The position numbers and the translations under genes were made by a program. From Dicyema japonicum (taxonomy: Eukaryota > Dicyemida > Rhombozoa > Dicyemidae), in assembly GCA_011109175.1 (NCBI GenBank), contig RDEW01000127.1, positions 1 through 43,193 on the forward strand: a stretch of 43,193 nt of DNA. The letters are read 5' to 3'. Of this stretch, positions 1 through 11,129 are shown piece by piece; position 1 is the stretch's first letter; every line of letters begins with the position of its first letter. The notes beneath the pieces were generated by a model. That model saw nothing but the letters and a program-made list of their open reading frames with translations. It ran no database searches and was not told the DNA's origin.

Positions 1-2239
1 TTTGCCGTCTAGATGATCCAAAGCTTTTCACGTCGAATAGAATGCCATATAGTTATTCCGCCAAAGTATTTATGGATGTGCAATTTGAGGAACAAAACTT
101 ACCAGAATAAACATGCATAAAATCCAATTGACCACTATGCCATTAATCTGTTATCTAGACATGTTGGTCCTGCATAGATAAATTTTTAAAAAAGTTAAAG
201 AAAACAGAAATGTTGCAAAAACAAATAAAAATCACTCAGACATCTGAGATATAAAATTTTTATTGTTTTTTTAACACGTGAGGACATTCAATCTACCAAA
301 CCCAGCTGCCTTCTAGGGGTAACTTCTTCTTTATCCAAGTCCGCCTACATCAAATACTAACGTTAATATTCTTGAATAGCCCCACTCTAACTTACTGCAA
401 AATAGAGATCCTGTGCTTTGGTTGTTGCTTTTCTGATACCTACCGATGTCAAATAAATAATTCTCCAAATTCAAATTTACTATAAAAGTCGGAAAAACTA
501 AAATTTAAAAATCATGATCAAAATACATTACATAATATGTCTATCACACACCATATCTCTAAAAATAGTCACAACCACACAACTCATGTAATACAGTACA
601 AAAATAGGTAAACACTGGTTTGTCATCATGTCTTTTCTCCTGTCAATGTTGAGCACATTCACTGACCATAGCCCAGTCTTTCATGCGTTGGCAGTTCCTT
701 GAACATCAAATAGAATTCCTTAATGGACAAAGAATATTACTAATGAACGAATATCTCTTTTCTTGCCTGGCTAACCTTTGAATTGCAATGTGGGTTTTTG
801 GACATATACATCCACCATATTCATCCAGTTTTATTTTGAAGCTTCATGATACTATCCTCAACTCTTTACTGCCTCATATGCTCTTCAGGAGTTTTCCTCA
901 TCAATATAACCTCAGTCTGTCGAGTACCACCATTTTTGATTTCATCAGCATGGACATATCTTTGTAAGCACAACAAACAATCTCAAATTGATTGGGCACT
1001 TCTAGTGCATATAGCTGAGACAGCTGTGAGAGACAGGGATTACTATTATCAAAGTCTGTATTCTCCGACTTTGCACAACAAGGTGAATTTCTAACTTACT
1101 ACTACAACTGAAGGACGCCGTTGTGTCAATTTTGAATGCACCGGTGTCTATAATTTGCCAAACGTAGTAAACCTTTACTCTTATTGAACCTCTAGTGGTT
1201 ATACAGACTGTAATTTAATCCAAACTAAGGATTAGATTTCTACAATATTAACAAATTGTCTACTGGAACAGTCACGTGATCGATTTCACTCCTTTGACTT
1301 TAATGACAGTATAACGGCTCTCACTTTCTCTGTACACACTAGCACGAATAACGTCAGAGCCCTCAACTCAACGAAAAAACTTCAGAATTTCCTCTTATAT
1401 AGAGAAATTTGCCCGTCCGACATTGTTGTATTTATAGATGTCGAAGTTTTCTCTTTCTGACTTTGCTTGGGAATCCTTTTCCGCGAGTTTAGTTTCCACA
1501 AAGTCCAGACAAGTGTCGATGTTTGCATGTCTGATCCATTGATCTCTCTGGTGAGAAATGCCGAAAGTCCTTTCTGTTAGGCTTATGGACGACCATAATA
1601 TTCTCTTCTAAAAAAATCATTTACGTGTATTACATTAGCTTTTCTGACGTATTGAGGATATGACAACATTGTGTTGAAAAAGAAAAAGAGGAGACTTTCT
1701 AGAGTATAGCATTCTTTAGGTATTCCATCCTTTCGGAATATAAGCAAATTTCATACCGAGACGATATAATTAGTTAAAAGTATTTTTGGAAAAGAAACGT
1801 CGTAGAAAATAATATTATCTTTAGATTCCATAATTTCCCGTTTTTCCATATAATTTTTTTCAAAAGTGTAAGAACGTCTTCCATTTAAATCATCCACATG
1901 TTTAATAAAAAAAATATTTATTAAATATTTATTAATATCTTGGGATAATATAAGTTAATATAATTTTGAATGTCGTTCATAAGTTATGGATAAGGTTTTG
2001 AAAGCTATTTTATTGAATAAGGAACAATTTCGATACCGTTAATATTCTATCGTAGAGTTTAAGGCTATAAGTTTATGGATTTTCATCAATTTCTCAGAAA
2101 ACGTCAAGGGATATGTGCGTGTGATTTGACACCACCACAGTGAGGAGGACTTAATAAGAAAAGAGGAGAAAGTCTTTTTTGGTTGTGCAAGGCAGAAAAT
2201 CTGCACATATCGAAAGAGGTAACAACATTGAAAGGACGA
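1..2239. other. No gene recognised
   Basis: AT-rich sequence with no open frame that resembles a known protein. The longest frame (846-1094, plus, 82 codons) has no recognisable motif and no flanking splice signals that extend it. Short-exon genes with introns of about 20-30 nt could be missed by eye, so absence of evidence is weak here. Confidence 0.5.
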
Positions 2240-2560
2240 TCTAAATATTCAACTCTATATATTTAGGAATCATCATACAATCCTGCAAGGAAGGAAATTT
2301 TGAAGGTTTACGAGTAGAACATACTATACGAAGATTTGATGCACCATATTCTCCTAACTTAATCCATGTGAAGGCTGTTTTTTCATTCTTAAGGCTGGAA
2401 TGAAGACGTATTTATCTAACATAATGATGTTATTGTAGCAGGAAATAGAACTCTAACAGAATTTCGAGCTCAATTACTACAAAATGCTTTGGACTATTCT
2501 ATAACACATCTAACGCGAGAGAAAATACGATGTTTATACAGGAATGTTGAAAAATTAAAT
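2240..2560 (+). pseudogene. DDE transposase C-terminal remnant (Tc1/IS630 superfamily-like)
   Basis: The plus strand encodes FDAPYSPNL followed, one nucleotide out of frame, by NPCEGCFFILKAGMK. Together they match the 'PPYSPxLNPxE...K' box that carries the third acidic residue of DDE superfamily endonucleases. A further frame change leads into an open stretch ending in a helix-rich tail (LTREKIRCLYRNVEKL). The first break lies in an A run next to the NPCE box and could be a base-calling error or decay. No upstream catalytic Asp boxes or terminal inverted repeats were recognised, so only the last part of a transposase remains. The family beyond DDE/Tc1-IS630 type is uncertain. Confidence 0.5.
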
Positions 2561-3946
2561 GGAAATTGTACGATTGGGATTCCATTATTTGATTAAATTG
2601 TTAATTAATAATGTTAACTCCATTGTCAAAGATGTATATTTCAATGTTAAAATATATTTAAAAAATGTTAAAATTGAACATCGCATTGTGTCTTTCACCA
2701 AATCAGAATCTATATGGAATATCAATATTTGTAGATCGTACATCTCAGTCGACTGTAAGGTTATTTTTCATAACTGGCTTATCCATAAAAATAAGATCTG
2801 ATGATATATTCCCCAGGCCGAGCGAGCTCTAAAATTCACTAATATTTTTTAAAAGACTCGTAAGCCTTAACTCAGCCCGGACAGGAGTTCCTAAATTGAA
2901 TAACCATGCAGTCAAGGCTTGGGTTTCCTGACTCTAATTTTGTGTGCAAATCTCGCTGACTAACATTCTGACTAAAGGTTCCAAACACCTACGATGTCTC
3001 GGTTTTACGAGTGACGCTGTCATCTGTAAATATTTCATTGGGGAACGGTTCGTCTACTTAGTTCCTCTCGACAAGTGCAGTGTTTAAAGGTCGCCAGTAA
3101 TTAGATGACAAATGGGATAAAAACAGGTGTTGTTAATTGTAGTATAAAATTGAACGATTTGTGGATAATTAATGAATTATTTGATACTTTTTTGTCTATT
3201 TTTATTCGCCAAATTTTCATTACAGGCGGTTGTACATATTTTAATTATATAAGTTCGAGCAAATAGACAACCAAGGTGACTCACAAGAACATAATCAAAT
3301 TGGATTGAAAGAAAAGAAGAGATCATATTATGACTATGATTCAGAGCCTTTATTCGTCGGATAACAAATTAATACACTAACACAATATATATGTCGCTAA
3401 TATATTAACTACATTTACTATATTCATTTAATAGTTTATCTAATGCCTTCTTAAACTCCTAGGAGGTTTCATGTAGCCATTCCTCCCAAAGAGACGCCCG
3501 GTGCCTAGTCGGCAGCAAACACAAAGAACAGATTGAACTTTGAAAGGATGTTCTTATTTACAAAGTCTTCCAAGAATATATCGATGAACAAATATTCTGT
3601 GGAGTGAATGACATAAAGGCTAAACTAACGTCACAATAATAGATAGGGCAATTTTTGTATTAGTCAAAAATTCACATGTTATTTTAAATTGTTTAAAACT
3701 TATAAAAATAAAAATTTTATTGATTTTTATTATTTAATTTTTATAGTTTTCAAATAAATTACTAACGTGTCATCAACTTACGCTTCGTTCAATCAAGAAG
3801 GTTATTGAAAAGGTTAAAACTCATTAGAAAATATCCTGGAAAATTTTATATCAACAACTTTTTATTGAATTTTTCGTCTAATAAACATTTCAAACTAGCA
3901 TGTTTATTATTTTTATTAGAATTTTATGGTGCCACTGTAAAAATAT
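2561..3946. other. No gene recognised
   Basis: AT-rich spacer. Open frames at 2559-2801 and 3805-4005 have lysine/asparagine/isoleucine-rich translations typical of chance ORFs in AT-rich DNA. Nothing else was recognised. Confidence 0.5.
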
Positions 3947-5148
3947 ATGATTTTCAAATTACATCTACCGACTCTAGGATCAATAAGTCACGAGTATCTT
4001 GTTAAAATCTTGGAAAACTCGGGACTACCAGAATGGATAACCAAATTTGTAATATCAATAATTCCAAACTGGCGTGTGTCATTAAGATTGGGGAAAAAGA
4101 TATTGGGAACGATTAATATAGAACGTGGTATACTCCAAGGCGATTCTCTGTCGCCTCAATTATTTGTACTTGTCTTGGATCCACTAAGCAGAATGTTGTC
4201 TGCAAAATATCCGAACATGTCTATCAATATTGCTGAATCTATTTCTTTTACTTTTTCTACGAATCATTTTTTTTTCATCAATGATGTGAAGTTGTTGGCA
4301 AAAGAGGAAGAGACACTGGATGATCAAAGCAGTGGATGCTTATTTAATTTGGTCGGTTTAGAAAAGAATTTCGATAAATCAGCAACAAATAGTTATTTAT
4401 TGTCGAATAATGCTAAATTAATGGATGGAGTAGATAGTTATCGCTATTTGGGGGTGTTAGAAGACAATTCCAGAAAAATAATTAAAGAAGTTGTACTTAA
4501 AAATATCAAAGAGGAGGTGCAAGATCGTATCGAAAAGCTGTCAAAAACGAAATTGAATTCGGTCAATTTGTGTAAAGCCATTAATGAACATGCTCTACCC
4601 CTTTTTGATTATTATATTGGTCTTCTCGAAATGGAACCCGGTGAATTCGAGGAAATGGATAGATTAGTCAGAAAATTACTTATGCATTTGGGTATTCACA
4701 TGAAACTGGCTTCCAAGGAAAGATTATACTTACCAAGGAGTACGCTGGGAAGAGGGCTGATATCAGTTACTTTTAAGTCAGAAAAAATGCTACTTGAGTT
4801 TAAAACAAGCCTTGAAAGGCGGAAATGATTTCTCTGAGAAAAGCTGGAATTCTGTGGGCCGAACAGCTAAGAAAAACACATATGGCCACAATCACAGAAT
4901 TCCTGCGGGTAAAATACCAAATGGGCCCAACCATAGACATTGTGGAGAATCTAAAGAGTTCACAGATTAACTCTCTCCTGTCTATCATCAAAAAGAAAAG
5001 CCTAAATTCAATATTATTTGAATCACTTGAGAAATTTGACATAAATCATCGTCTACATGGATCACAAATGGAAATATTTTTCCCAAGTCTGAAGCGATGT
5101 TCTTTCTTTTGCAAGATAGGAATATCTTTTTTCGGGATCTTGGTCTAA
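3947..5148 (+). mobile_element. RLE-type LINE, reverse transcriptase half (5'-truncated, frameshifted)
   Basis: Reverse transcriptase of an R2/NeSL-like non-LTR retrotransposon. The recognisable part starts just after motif A (SISHEYLVKILENSGLPEWI, about 3977) and contains motif B GRGILQGDSLSPQLFV in the variant ERGILQGDSLSPQLFV. The catalytic box that should read xxDD reads FIND (4274-4285), so the first catalytic Asp is Asn. The thumb follows (SYRYLGVLEDNSRKI). A frame change near 4825 leads into the downstream linker. It is homologous to the large minus-strand ORF at 16643-18622, which covers the preceding part of the protein. The element is 5'-truncated and, with the catalytic change and frameshifts, not functional. 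Confidence 0.85.
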
Positions 5149-5928
5149 AATGTCCACATTGTAATTCCTCGAAAAAAACTGTCGATCATTTGGCTACGAG
5201 GTGTAACAGATGCTAAACTCAGACTATACAAGACGACACAATGAAATAGTTAAATGCATTCACATGCATTTATCTAGAAAATTTGGATTTAAAAAATCCA
5301 AAAAATTGAAGTCACATTCTATTCAAAGCATCATCACAAATCAGCATGCCGAGATCCGAGTTGATACGACCATTCCAACGGAGTCCAAAGTCCAATATAA
5401 CAAGCCTGACATTTTCTTGTACGATAAGAAAATGAACCAAATATGGCTAATTGAAATTGGAGTAACAGCAATGGACAATCTCAAGGCTGTCGAAGTTGAA
5501 AAACTACATAAATACGACATTCTGCGAGTGAACTAGAGATCATTTACAAAGCCAAAGTAAAGATACTCCCAATTGTTCTTACCTGGAATGGAATTGTCTC
5601 CAGGTATTTCAAATCATACATGGACATCATTGGAATTACGACCATCACCCGAGCGTACATCCAAACGATTGCGCTGAAGAAGACTTTAGAGAGCATGCTT
5701 GTAGAATATAAACACGGGTTTGAACAAATAACGATGGCGATTAACAATAATTGGGAAGTGATGAAGAATCCTCTTACTGGATGCAATTTGGGAAAGAGGC
5801 GACGCGACACTGATAAAGAGTTGGATGATACAAAAATAGGAAGGGAAGCGGAGATACTACCAAGAGAGTCCCGGTGGGTGCTGGCCTGGTCGGAGAGACC
5901 AGAAGTTGATACATTAATTAGATGATAT
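5140..5928 (+). mobile_element. RLE-type LINE, CCHC knuckle and restriction-like endonuclease
   Basis: Continuation of the preceding element. A CX2CX8HX4C knuckle (CPHCNSSKKTVDHLATRC, about 5152-5205) precedes the restriction-like endonuclease typical of R2/R4/NeSL/HERO elements. The endonuclease shows AEIRVDTTI, the PD box in YNKPDIFLYDKK (about 5392-5430) and an acidic residue in WLIEIGVTA, the expected PD-(D/E)xK-type layout. Frames change near 5205 and 5535, and the frame then runs to a stop at 5925 (VLTWNGIVSRYFKSYMD, then a C-terminal tail). In these elements the endonuclease nicks target DNA for target-primed reverse transcription. The fragment at 9965-10440 is a close relative. Confidence 0.85.
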
Positions 5929-6119
5929 GACTATTGTTTGTTTTGTTTTAACGATTGTCTTGATTACAATGGCTGCTAAAAAAAACCTCAAAAGAGGCAC
6001 AAAAAAAAGTTATTCATTGGTATCCCTACGCACGGAAATCTTTAGTAAAAGGCGAAAGATTTATACGTTATGTGTAGAAAACAGAACAAAATTTAGATAA
6101 CAGATAACATGATTTATTC

Positions 6120-7480
6120 GCAAAACCCCAACTAACTAAACAAGGTAAGAGCCATTAACTAAAGAGGAAAGCCAAGATTTGGGGTCGTCTATATCGGGGC
6201 ACTCTCATGAGACACCGTATGTCTCTTCTCCGTAAAAAGCCCCAATTACAATGCGAGTTTCCACAAGCAATGTAATAAATCACCGATTCTTCTTGTTTTT
6301 CTTTCGTATTCGTCATCAATTTCAGATGCTAAATCCAATCCATGTGCTTCAATTTAGTTTCGTTTATAATTAGAACTTCCATCTGGATCGTGCTGGCTAT
6401 AGCAACCAGCACTGAGGCCCGTTTCCGAAGAGAACGGGCATTAATCAGGGTTATCCTGACTACTTCTGGTTTTTTCGGTGGCTGCCCTCTCTTCTTAAGA
6501 GCACCACTCTCTTCTCTGTGTTGAAGCTTCTACTGTTTTTTTTTTTAGAAGGTTTCTTATTATATGTCGTATTCCAGCCAGTCTGCCCATACATTCTAAA
6601 CTCTGACTTTAATTTCTTATTCGTTCCAATTTTGGAAACTTCACTTTCTCCATTATGGGCATTTTCTCGTTTTAGAAATAATTTTCCATTCGATTCTTTC
6701 CTTTTTTGGTCAATTTTGTTTTTCTTCGCAATGTTAGCTTCAACAGCCTTGGGGCATCTTCCATAATTTAGTTTCGTTTATAATTAGAACTTCCATCTGG
6801 ATCGTGCTGGCTATAGCAACCAGCACTGAGGCCCGTTTCCAAAGAGAACGGGCATTAATCAGGGTTATCCTGACTACTTCTGGTTTTTTCGGTGGCTGCC
6901 CTCTCTTCTCTGTATTGAAGCTTCTACTGTTTCTTTTTTAGAATGTTTTACTATATGTCCTATTCCAGCCAGTTTTAATTTCTTATTCGTTCCAATTTTG
7001 GAAACTTCACTTTCTCCATTAAGGGCATTTTCTCGTTTTAGAGATAATTTTCCATTCGATTCTTTCCTTTTTGGTCAATTTTGTTTTTTTTTCGCTATGT
7101 TAGCTTCAACAGCCTTGGGACATCTTCCATAATTGGCAAAGTCGATGGATGAACCACAATTCAAAAAACTTATTATTGTTTTTAACTGGACACTGCGATC
7201 TTCTATGTGAATCTGAACAAACAAGGCATCTTTCAACACATCTCCATTAGGCTTGAAGTATGTTTCTCAAACTCGTAGTATATTTCTTCGTCTGTCTGAG
7301 ATCGTCAGATAACCAATGGTGTGCGGTATAATAACATTAGAATGAAATCAAAAGAAATACAATCTGATTCTGTGCTTTTATCTAAAAAATAAATACAAAT
7401 TTTAATCTGTTTCGCAAAAGTAATGAAATCACCTAAATACAAAATAAATTGTAAACCACATTCTCTATTTAGGTTAACAA
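6120..7480 (-). mobile_element. APE-type LINE N-terminal region, tandemly duplicated
   Basis: On the minus strand a basic, lysine-rich stretch (ANIAKKNKIDQKRKESNGK) leads into KPEVVRITLINARSLRKR and MEVLIINETKLK. This is the start of the exonuclease-endonuclease-phosphatase fold of APE-type LINEs (pattern NARSL...DVLIIxETxL). A later piece, RIVIGAFYGEETYG (about 6200-6250), resembles the strand around the middle of the same endonuclease. Upstream (7230-7290) a cysteine/histidine cluster CLVCSDSHRRSQC could be an ORF1 zinc knuckle. The basic-plus-NARSL block occurs twice because of the 414-bp duplication. Frames are broken and no reverse transcriptase follows. The LINE clade cannot be named. 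Confidence 0.55.
6351..7132. repeat. Two-copy tandem duplication, period about 414 bp
   Basis: Both copies begin AATTTAGTTTCGTTTATAAT (6351 and 6765) and run to CATCTTCCATAATT. The second copy carries small internal deletions and base changes, so the duplication is not brand new. It lies inside the antisense LINE N-terminal region. Confidence 0.85.
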
Positions 7481-7499
7481 ATTAAAGGAACGGATTCGA

Positions 7500-8964
7500 A
7501 AGATTCAATATTCTCCATTCCGGAATATCTGAATTTATTTCCACCACTAATATGTTCATTAATTTCTAGTTCAGTTAGAAATGGATGAGATTTTTACCAA
7601 AACAGATCTGTTGATTAAAAATAGCTGAAATCCTCCAAAAATCCTTTTCCGCCAATTTTCGCATACAAACATTACCGAAGAAGTAGTCTTTTAGTTTTCC
7701 AAAAGGCAAATTCAACCTATGGAAGTGGAAGGTATGGGATCTTCTAGATGGTTTTAAAACAACCGTTCTCCGAATCTCTCAATAATCGATTGCCCTTCGA
7801 AACAGGTTTGAGTGTATTAATGATTTGTTAGACGAGGAATCCAATATCCCCATAATAAACAGTAGATCATATTTCAGACTTATCCTAAGTCATCCCGTAA
7901 TACGACTCACTTGTCTGCCTCTAATACTATCAAAGAAAGACCAACAATCATCACAGACCACGTGGATCTTCCCAATGACCCCAAAGAAGTCCAGACTATC
8001 AACACAGCCCATGTGATTCTTCCTAATATCAACTCTGAATTACAGACCATGAGGGTGTGCCTGATATCTCCACAAAGGACTAAATATCAGCGTAACTTAT
8101 TTGGTTCTCCTAATATTCCCAAAGAGGACCAATTGTTGGAGGATAATCAGAGAAAGTACACATTCTATTCATATAGTCACTAAACTCACCTGATTTGTTT
8201 GTTAATGTTTGTGTCGTTTATATTATAGAGTAAACAACGTGTTTTTGGTTTGACTGTCAAGAGTACTGTAAAAAAAATATTGAGGAGATCAAGGTTATTG
8301 AAGTCGGCTAAAGGGAAGAAAGTGGGAAAGAATAAGAGGACGAACAATCCGGCAAAGAATATATTAGAGAATACTAAGAAGAGTGAGAGAAGACGGGAAG
8401 AACTAATTATAGAGAGAATGATACTGTCTTGATTAGTTTTATTCTTAGAAGTCATGAAAGGCGAGAAAAGAGGGCTGAACAGCTTAGATTAGCTAATTCT
8501 CAAAATCGACTCAACAATTTTGTAAAAACGCCTCAAATTTGAGAATTCCGGAAACCCAAAAAATGAGCAATATGGAAAACCGATAGGACTCCAAGGTGGA
8601 CCAGTCTTCTGTAGAGACGATACTAGGTCCGTGATACACAGAGAAGATCCTAAGCCAATGGAATATCTAGTTATTAGAAAAAAATTAAATTCTATGTTAA
8701 CGGAATTCGTAATTCCAGAGACTTTAAACTTATGGAATCCGTTATCACTGAAAACCAGAAGTCTCAATGGCAACAGAATCATCAGTAACTGAAAAGGGAG
8801 ATGATTATTTGGAAAAGGTGATGTATGTGATGACAGTAGAGTTATAATATATATGATTTGAGGGAGGATTACTTGATGATGAGACACACCTAATAATGAT
8901 ATTCACGAGTGAGCGAGTTCATGTTAGTAATATTAATGTTAGTTGATATTATTTCTGCTTTGTG
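7500..8964. other. Uncertain open frames, no recognised gene
   Basis: Three plus-strand stretches stay open but match nothing I know. 7911-8183 (90 codons) has an internal echo (HVDLPNDPKEVQTIN / HVILPNINSELQT). 8250-8432 is very rich in lysine and arginine (60 codons). 8561-8760 includes GLQGGPVFCRDDTRSVIH. The minus-strand 132-codon frame at 8489-8887 is antisense to the last of these. The lysine/arginine-rich piece could be a LINE ORF1 or nuclear-localisation fragment. No splice junctions could be fixed. Confidence 0.3.
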
Positions 8965-9379
8965 TGAACGACAAAAACAGACTGTGGAGGTGGAGAAAAA
9001 AAGGAAGTATGACTTTCTTGCAAACGAGATGGTGCAGATGCTTGGTTGCAAGGTCCTCGTTATTCCTACAGTAATGACGTGGGAAGGAATTGCAACAAAG
9101 TACCACAAGGGTTATCTGAAGCAGTTGGGGTAGATAGTAATCTCCAGGCCTATTTACAGTTCACTGTGTTAAAGCGGACCCTAGAGAGACTGACACTGGA
9201 GTATAGGAGGCAGAGCCCTGAGATGCCATATGGGCAGAGGGTTCAATTTGACAAGGCGCTCTCGGAGTTGTTTCTGCAACCAGAATCGAACCTGCCTGAG
9301 GAGGCTGGCGAACAGGCAGGCGAGGAACGTTGTTGATTATTAAATATATTAACTTTTTTATTGTTTGTTAAATAAAGTG
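8965..9379 (+). mobile_element. RLE-type LINE family 2, 3' end copy
   Basis: The C-terminal part of a restriction-like-endonuclease LINE protein starts near QTVEVEKKRKYDFLANEM and continues through VIPTVMTWEGIATKYHKGY. After a frame change near 9125 it reaches the tail LPEEAGEQAGEERC and a TGA stop at 9334-9336. The next 43 bp form a 3' UTR with AATAAA just before the end. The copy at 24511-24812 in the opposite orientation has the same coding end and the same last bases (TTAAATAAAGTG), so 9379 is the element's 3' boundary. It is 5'-truncated, as is usual for LINE insertions, and it is a different subfamily from the 3.9-5.9 kb element. Confidence 0.85.
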
Positions 9380-9438
9380 TCTAAAAATATTTTAATATAA
9401 TTTTGAAACACAACTAAGACAGTGATGTTGTACCAAAA

Positions 9439-9453
9439 TTACCTGAGACAAAA
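9439..9453. repeat. Target-site duplication, left copy
   Basis: The sequence TTACCTGAGACAAAA is repeated perfectly at 9786-9800. The pair brackets the composite element 9454-9785/9787, a 15-bp target-site duplication as left by LINE-type target-primed reverse transcription. Confidence 0.85.
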
Positions 9454-9787
9454 TTATTTATTTATTAACCCCGGATACACCGAGAAAAAAGTTAAAATAA
9501 ACAACTAATCGAGTGTACCCAGTATCCACTTCTACAGAAACAGAGTCCATCCGGAATCAGCATAAAGGGTAAGACGTCCATTACATGCAGTTGTGGAAAT
9601 CCCTCCATTGGGTTGGGGAAGAGCAAATGATCTATTTTCATGCCGGCCTGGCACTGGGCGTCACCTAGACAGGTGGATCAGATGACGCCACTCTATTAGG
9701 AAGAGAGAGGAGAAAGACAAGCAAGCAGAAAAATTAAACCAATTAACCACGCAGCACCACATGGCGCCACGAGGCAACTTTTTTTTT
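9454..9787 (-). mobile_element. Short composite non-autonomous retroelement (LINE 5' end joined to LINE 3' end)
   Basis: Read on the minus strand, this 334-bp unit begins with a GC-rich block (CCTCGTGGCGCCATGTGG, then GGCGTCATCTGATCCACC and GACGCCCAGTGCCAGGCCGG). It continues with a segment matching the leader of the 2A-bearing LINE at 38.1 kb (CATTTGCTCTTCCCC). It ends with that LINE's 3' UTR pattern (GATTAGTTG..., TTTTTTCTCGGTG, CCGGGGTTAATAAATAAA). No coding region lies between. The perfect 15-bp flanking duplication shows it moved as one unit. A second, divergent copy is at 36100-36375. The structure parallels non-autonomous elements derived from both ends of a LINE. Mobilisation by the 2A LINE is inference. 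Confidence 0.75.
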
Positions 9788-9800
9788 ACCTGAGACAAAA
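9786..9800. repeat. Target-site duplication, right copy
   Basis: A perfect second copy of TTACCTGAGACAAAA, the partner of 9439-9453, flanking the composite element. Confidence 0.85.
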
Positions 9801-9866
9801 ATGAGACAGGATTATTTAAAAATAAATAAAAATTAATAAGTATATTTAATTTAAATCAAAAAAGCA

Positions 9867-9943
9867 GAAAATTGAAAGGAAATTCGATTCAGTTATTATT
9901 GACGAGTCAAAATGTCGAAATCAGAGTTGACACGTCGATTTTG
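9867..9943 (+). repeat. Displaced duplicate of an RLE segment
   Basis: About 77 bp (from GCAGAAAATTGAAAGGAAAT to TTGACACGTCGATTTT) repeat, with a few changes, the piece of the endonuclease region at 10108-10186. The copy sits directly upstream of the CCHC knuckle of the same fragment, so order is scrambled: endonuclease piece, knuckle, endonuclease. It could be a local rearrangement or a template switch during reverse transcription. Confidence 0.75.
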
Positions 9944-9959
9944 CACACACAGGGTCATT

Positions 9960-10440
9960 ATGCAACCATTGTAAAAAATGCAAGAAAACTGTTGATCATT
10001 TGGCCACTCAGTGTGGTAAAATGCTAAACAGTGATTATCTCCGAAGACATAATAAAGTGGTAAAGTGCATCGATCTTCACTTGTGTCGAGTGTATGGAAT
10101 CAAAAGAAGCAGGAAATTGAAAGGACATTCGGTTCAGTCAATATTGACGACTCAAAATGTCGAAATCAGAGTTGACACGTCAATTATGACAGAAACAAAA
10201 GTCCAATTCAATAAACCTGATATTTTTGTGTACGACAAAATAAAGAAGGAAGTAACCTTAATTGAAGTGGGCATTACTTCACAAGACCGACTACAGCAAG
10301 TTGAATTTGAGAGACCTCACAATTATGACTTGCTTGAAAACGAACTTTCGCTGCTCTACGAATGACAAGTGAAGATTATTCCAGTGGTTTTGACATGGGA
10401 TGGAGTTGTCTCAAGATGTTTCAAGAATCATATGGATAAA
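9960..10440 (+). mobile_element. RLE-type LINE fragment: CCHC knuckle and endonuclease
   Basis: The reading frame shows a CX2CX8HX4C knuckle (CNHCKKCKKTVDHLATQC) and the endonuclease core: VEIRVDTSIM, FNKPDIFVYDKI with the PD box, and VTLIEVGIT. The frame is open from the knuckle to a TGA at 10363-10365, where related copies have a sense codon. Past it the homology continues (VKIIPVVLTWDGVVS) and breaks off near 10440 before the usual C-terminal tail. It is a close relative of the 5140-5928 segment. Both ends are truncated. Confidence 0.85.
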
Positions 10441-10594
10441 TTTCATTTTTTACGATTAGTCTGCCGCGAGAATTATTTTCTGAAAACCTCTGATTTAAAG
10501 ACAAGATATTTTCTATATTTTTTCATGGATGAAGTGTTATACAATTAATCAAATAAATAATCTCAAAATTGTGACATACAAAACAAAGTAAATA

Positions 10595-10835
10595 TTAATA
10601 ATTTAAATTGTTACGTCTTAATGAATTGTAACGTGTTCGCCGTCGTTTAAATATAAAAAAGATTCCACAGATAATTGTAATTCCACCAATTACACAAATT
10701 TCCATTATATATTTGTTATCTAAAGTTATATATTTATGTACTTTTTTGAATAATAATAGTTGTTGAAGAATATATTTTGCTTTTTGATGTGAATAGTGCT
10801 GTAATTTGAGATTTTTCTTATATTATTTAACATTA
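10595..10835 (-). CDS. Possible membrane-protein terminal exon
   Basis: On the minus strand a frame open for about 80 codons ends at a TAA (10595-10597). It contains a hydrophobic span, IMEICVIGGITIICGIFFIF, immediately followed by a basic cluster KRRRTR. That is the layout of a single C-terminal transmembrane helix with a cytoplasmic basic tail. The frame has no start; an exon of a spliced gene is possible, but no upstream junction could be placed. The overlapping frame at 10726-10929 covers the upstream half in a different phase. The protein family is not recognised. Confidence 0.3.
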
Positions 10836-11129
10836 GAGTTCTACACTTATGATAACTGTTATTTGTGAATTTTTCTGGAGAATCAAATAATCTATCAGGA
10901 TCTAAGTTAATAAACAAATTTCTTAACATATATGGTTGTATGCTAATAATTCTAAACGAACAGATAATAACGTTCTGTAGTAATAGATTTGCTAGTAAAT
11001 ATCAATTTTATGTCATTTTTCTTCCATAAAAACATAACTTCACCATATTCAATATTTTTTAATTCAAATTGATAAATTCTGAAAATAATAATGAGAACAG
11101 CTTTTTTACGGAGACGTAGTATTAGTTCC

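Noticed and set aside
4800-5042. 80-codon minus-strand ORF
   Set aside because: Antisense to the linker of the RLE LINE at 4825-5148.
8489-8887. 132-codon minus-strand ORF
   Set aside because: The hydrophobic, leucine/serine-rich translation looks like the antisense of a plus-strand stretch at 8561-8760 that is itself more protein-like. No motif, no support.
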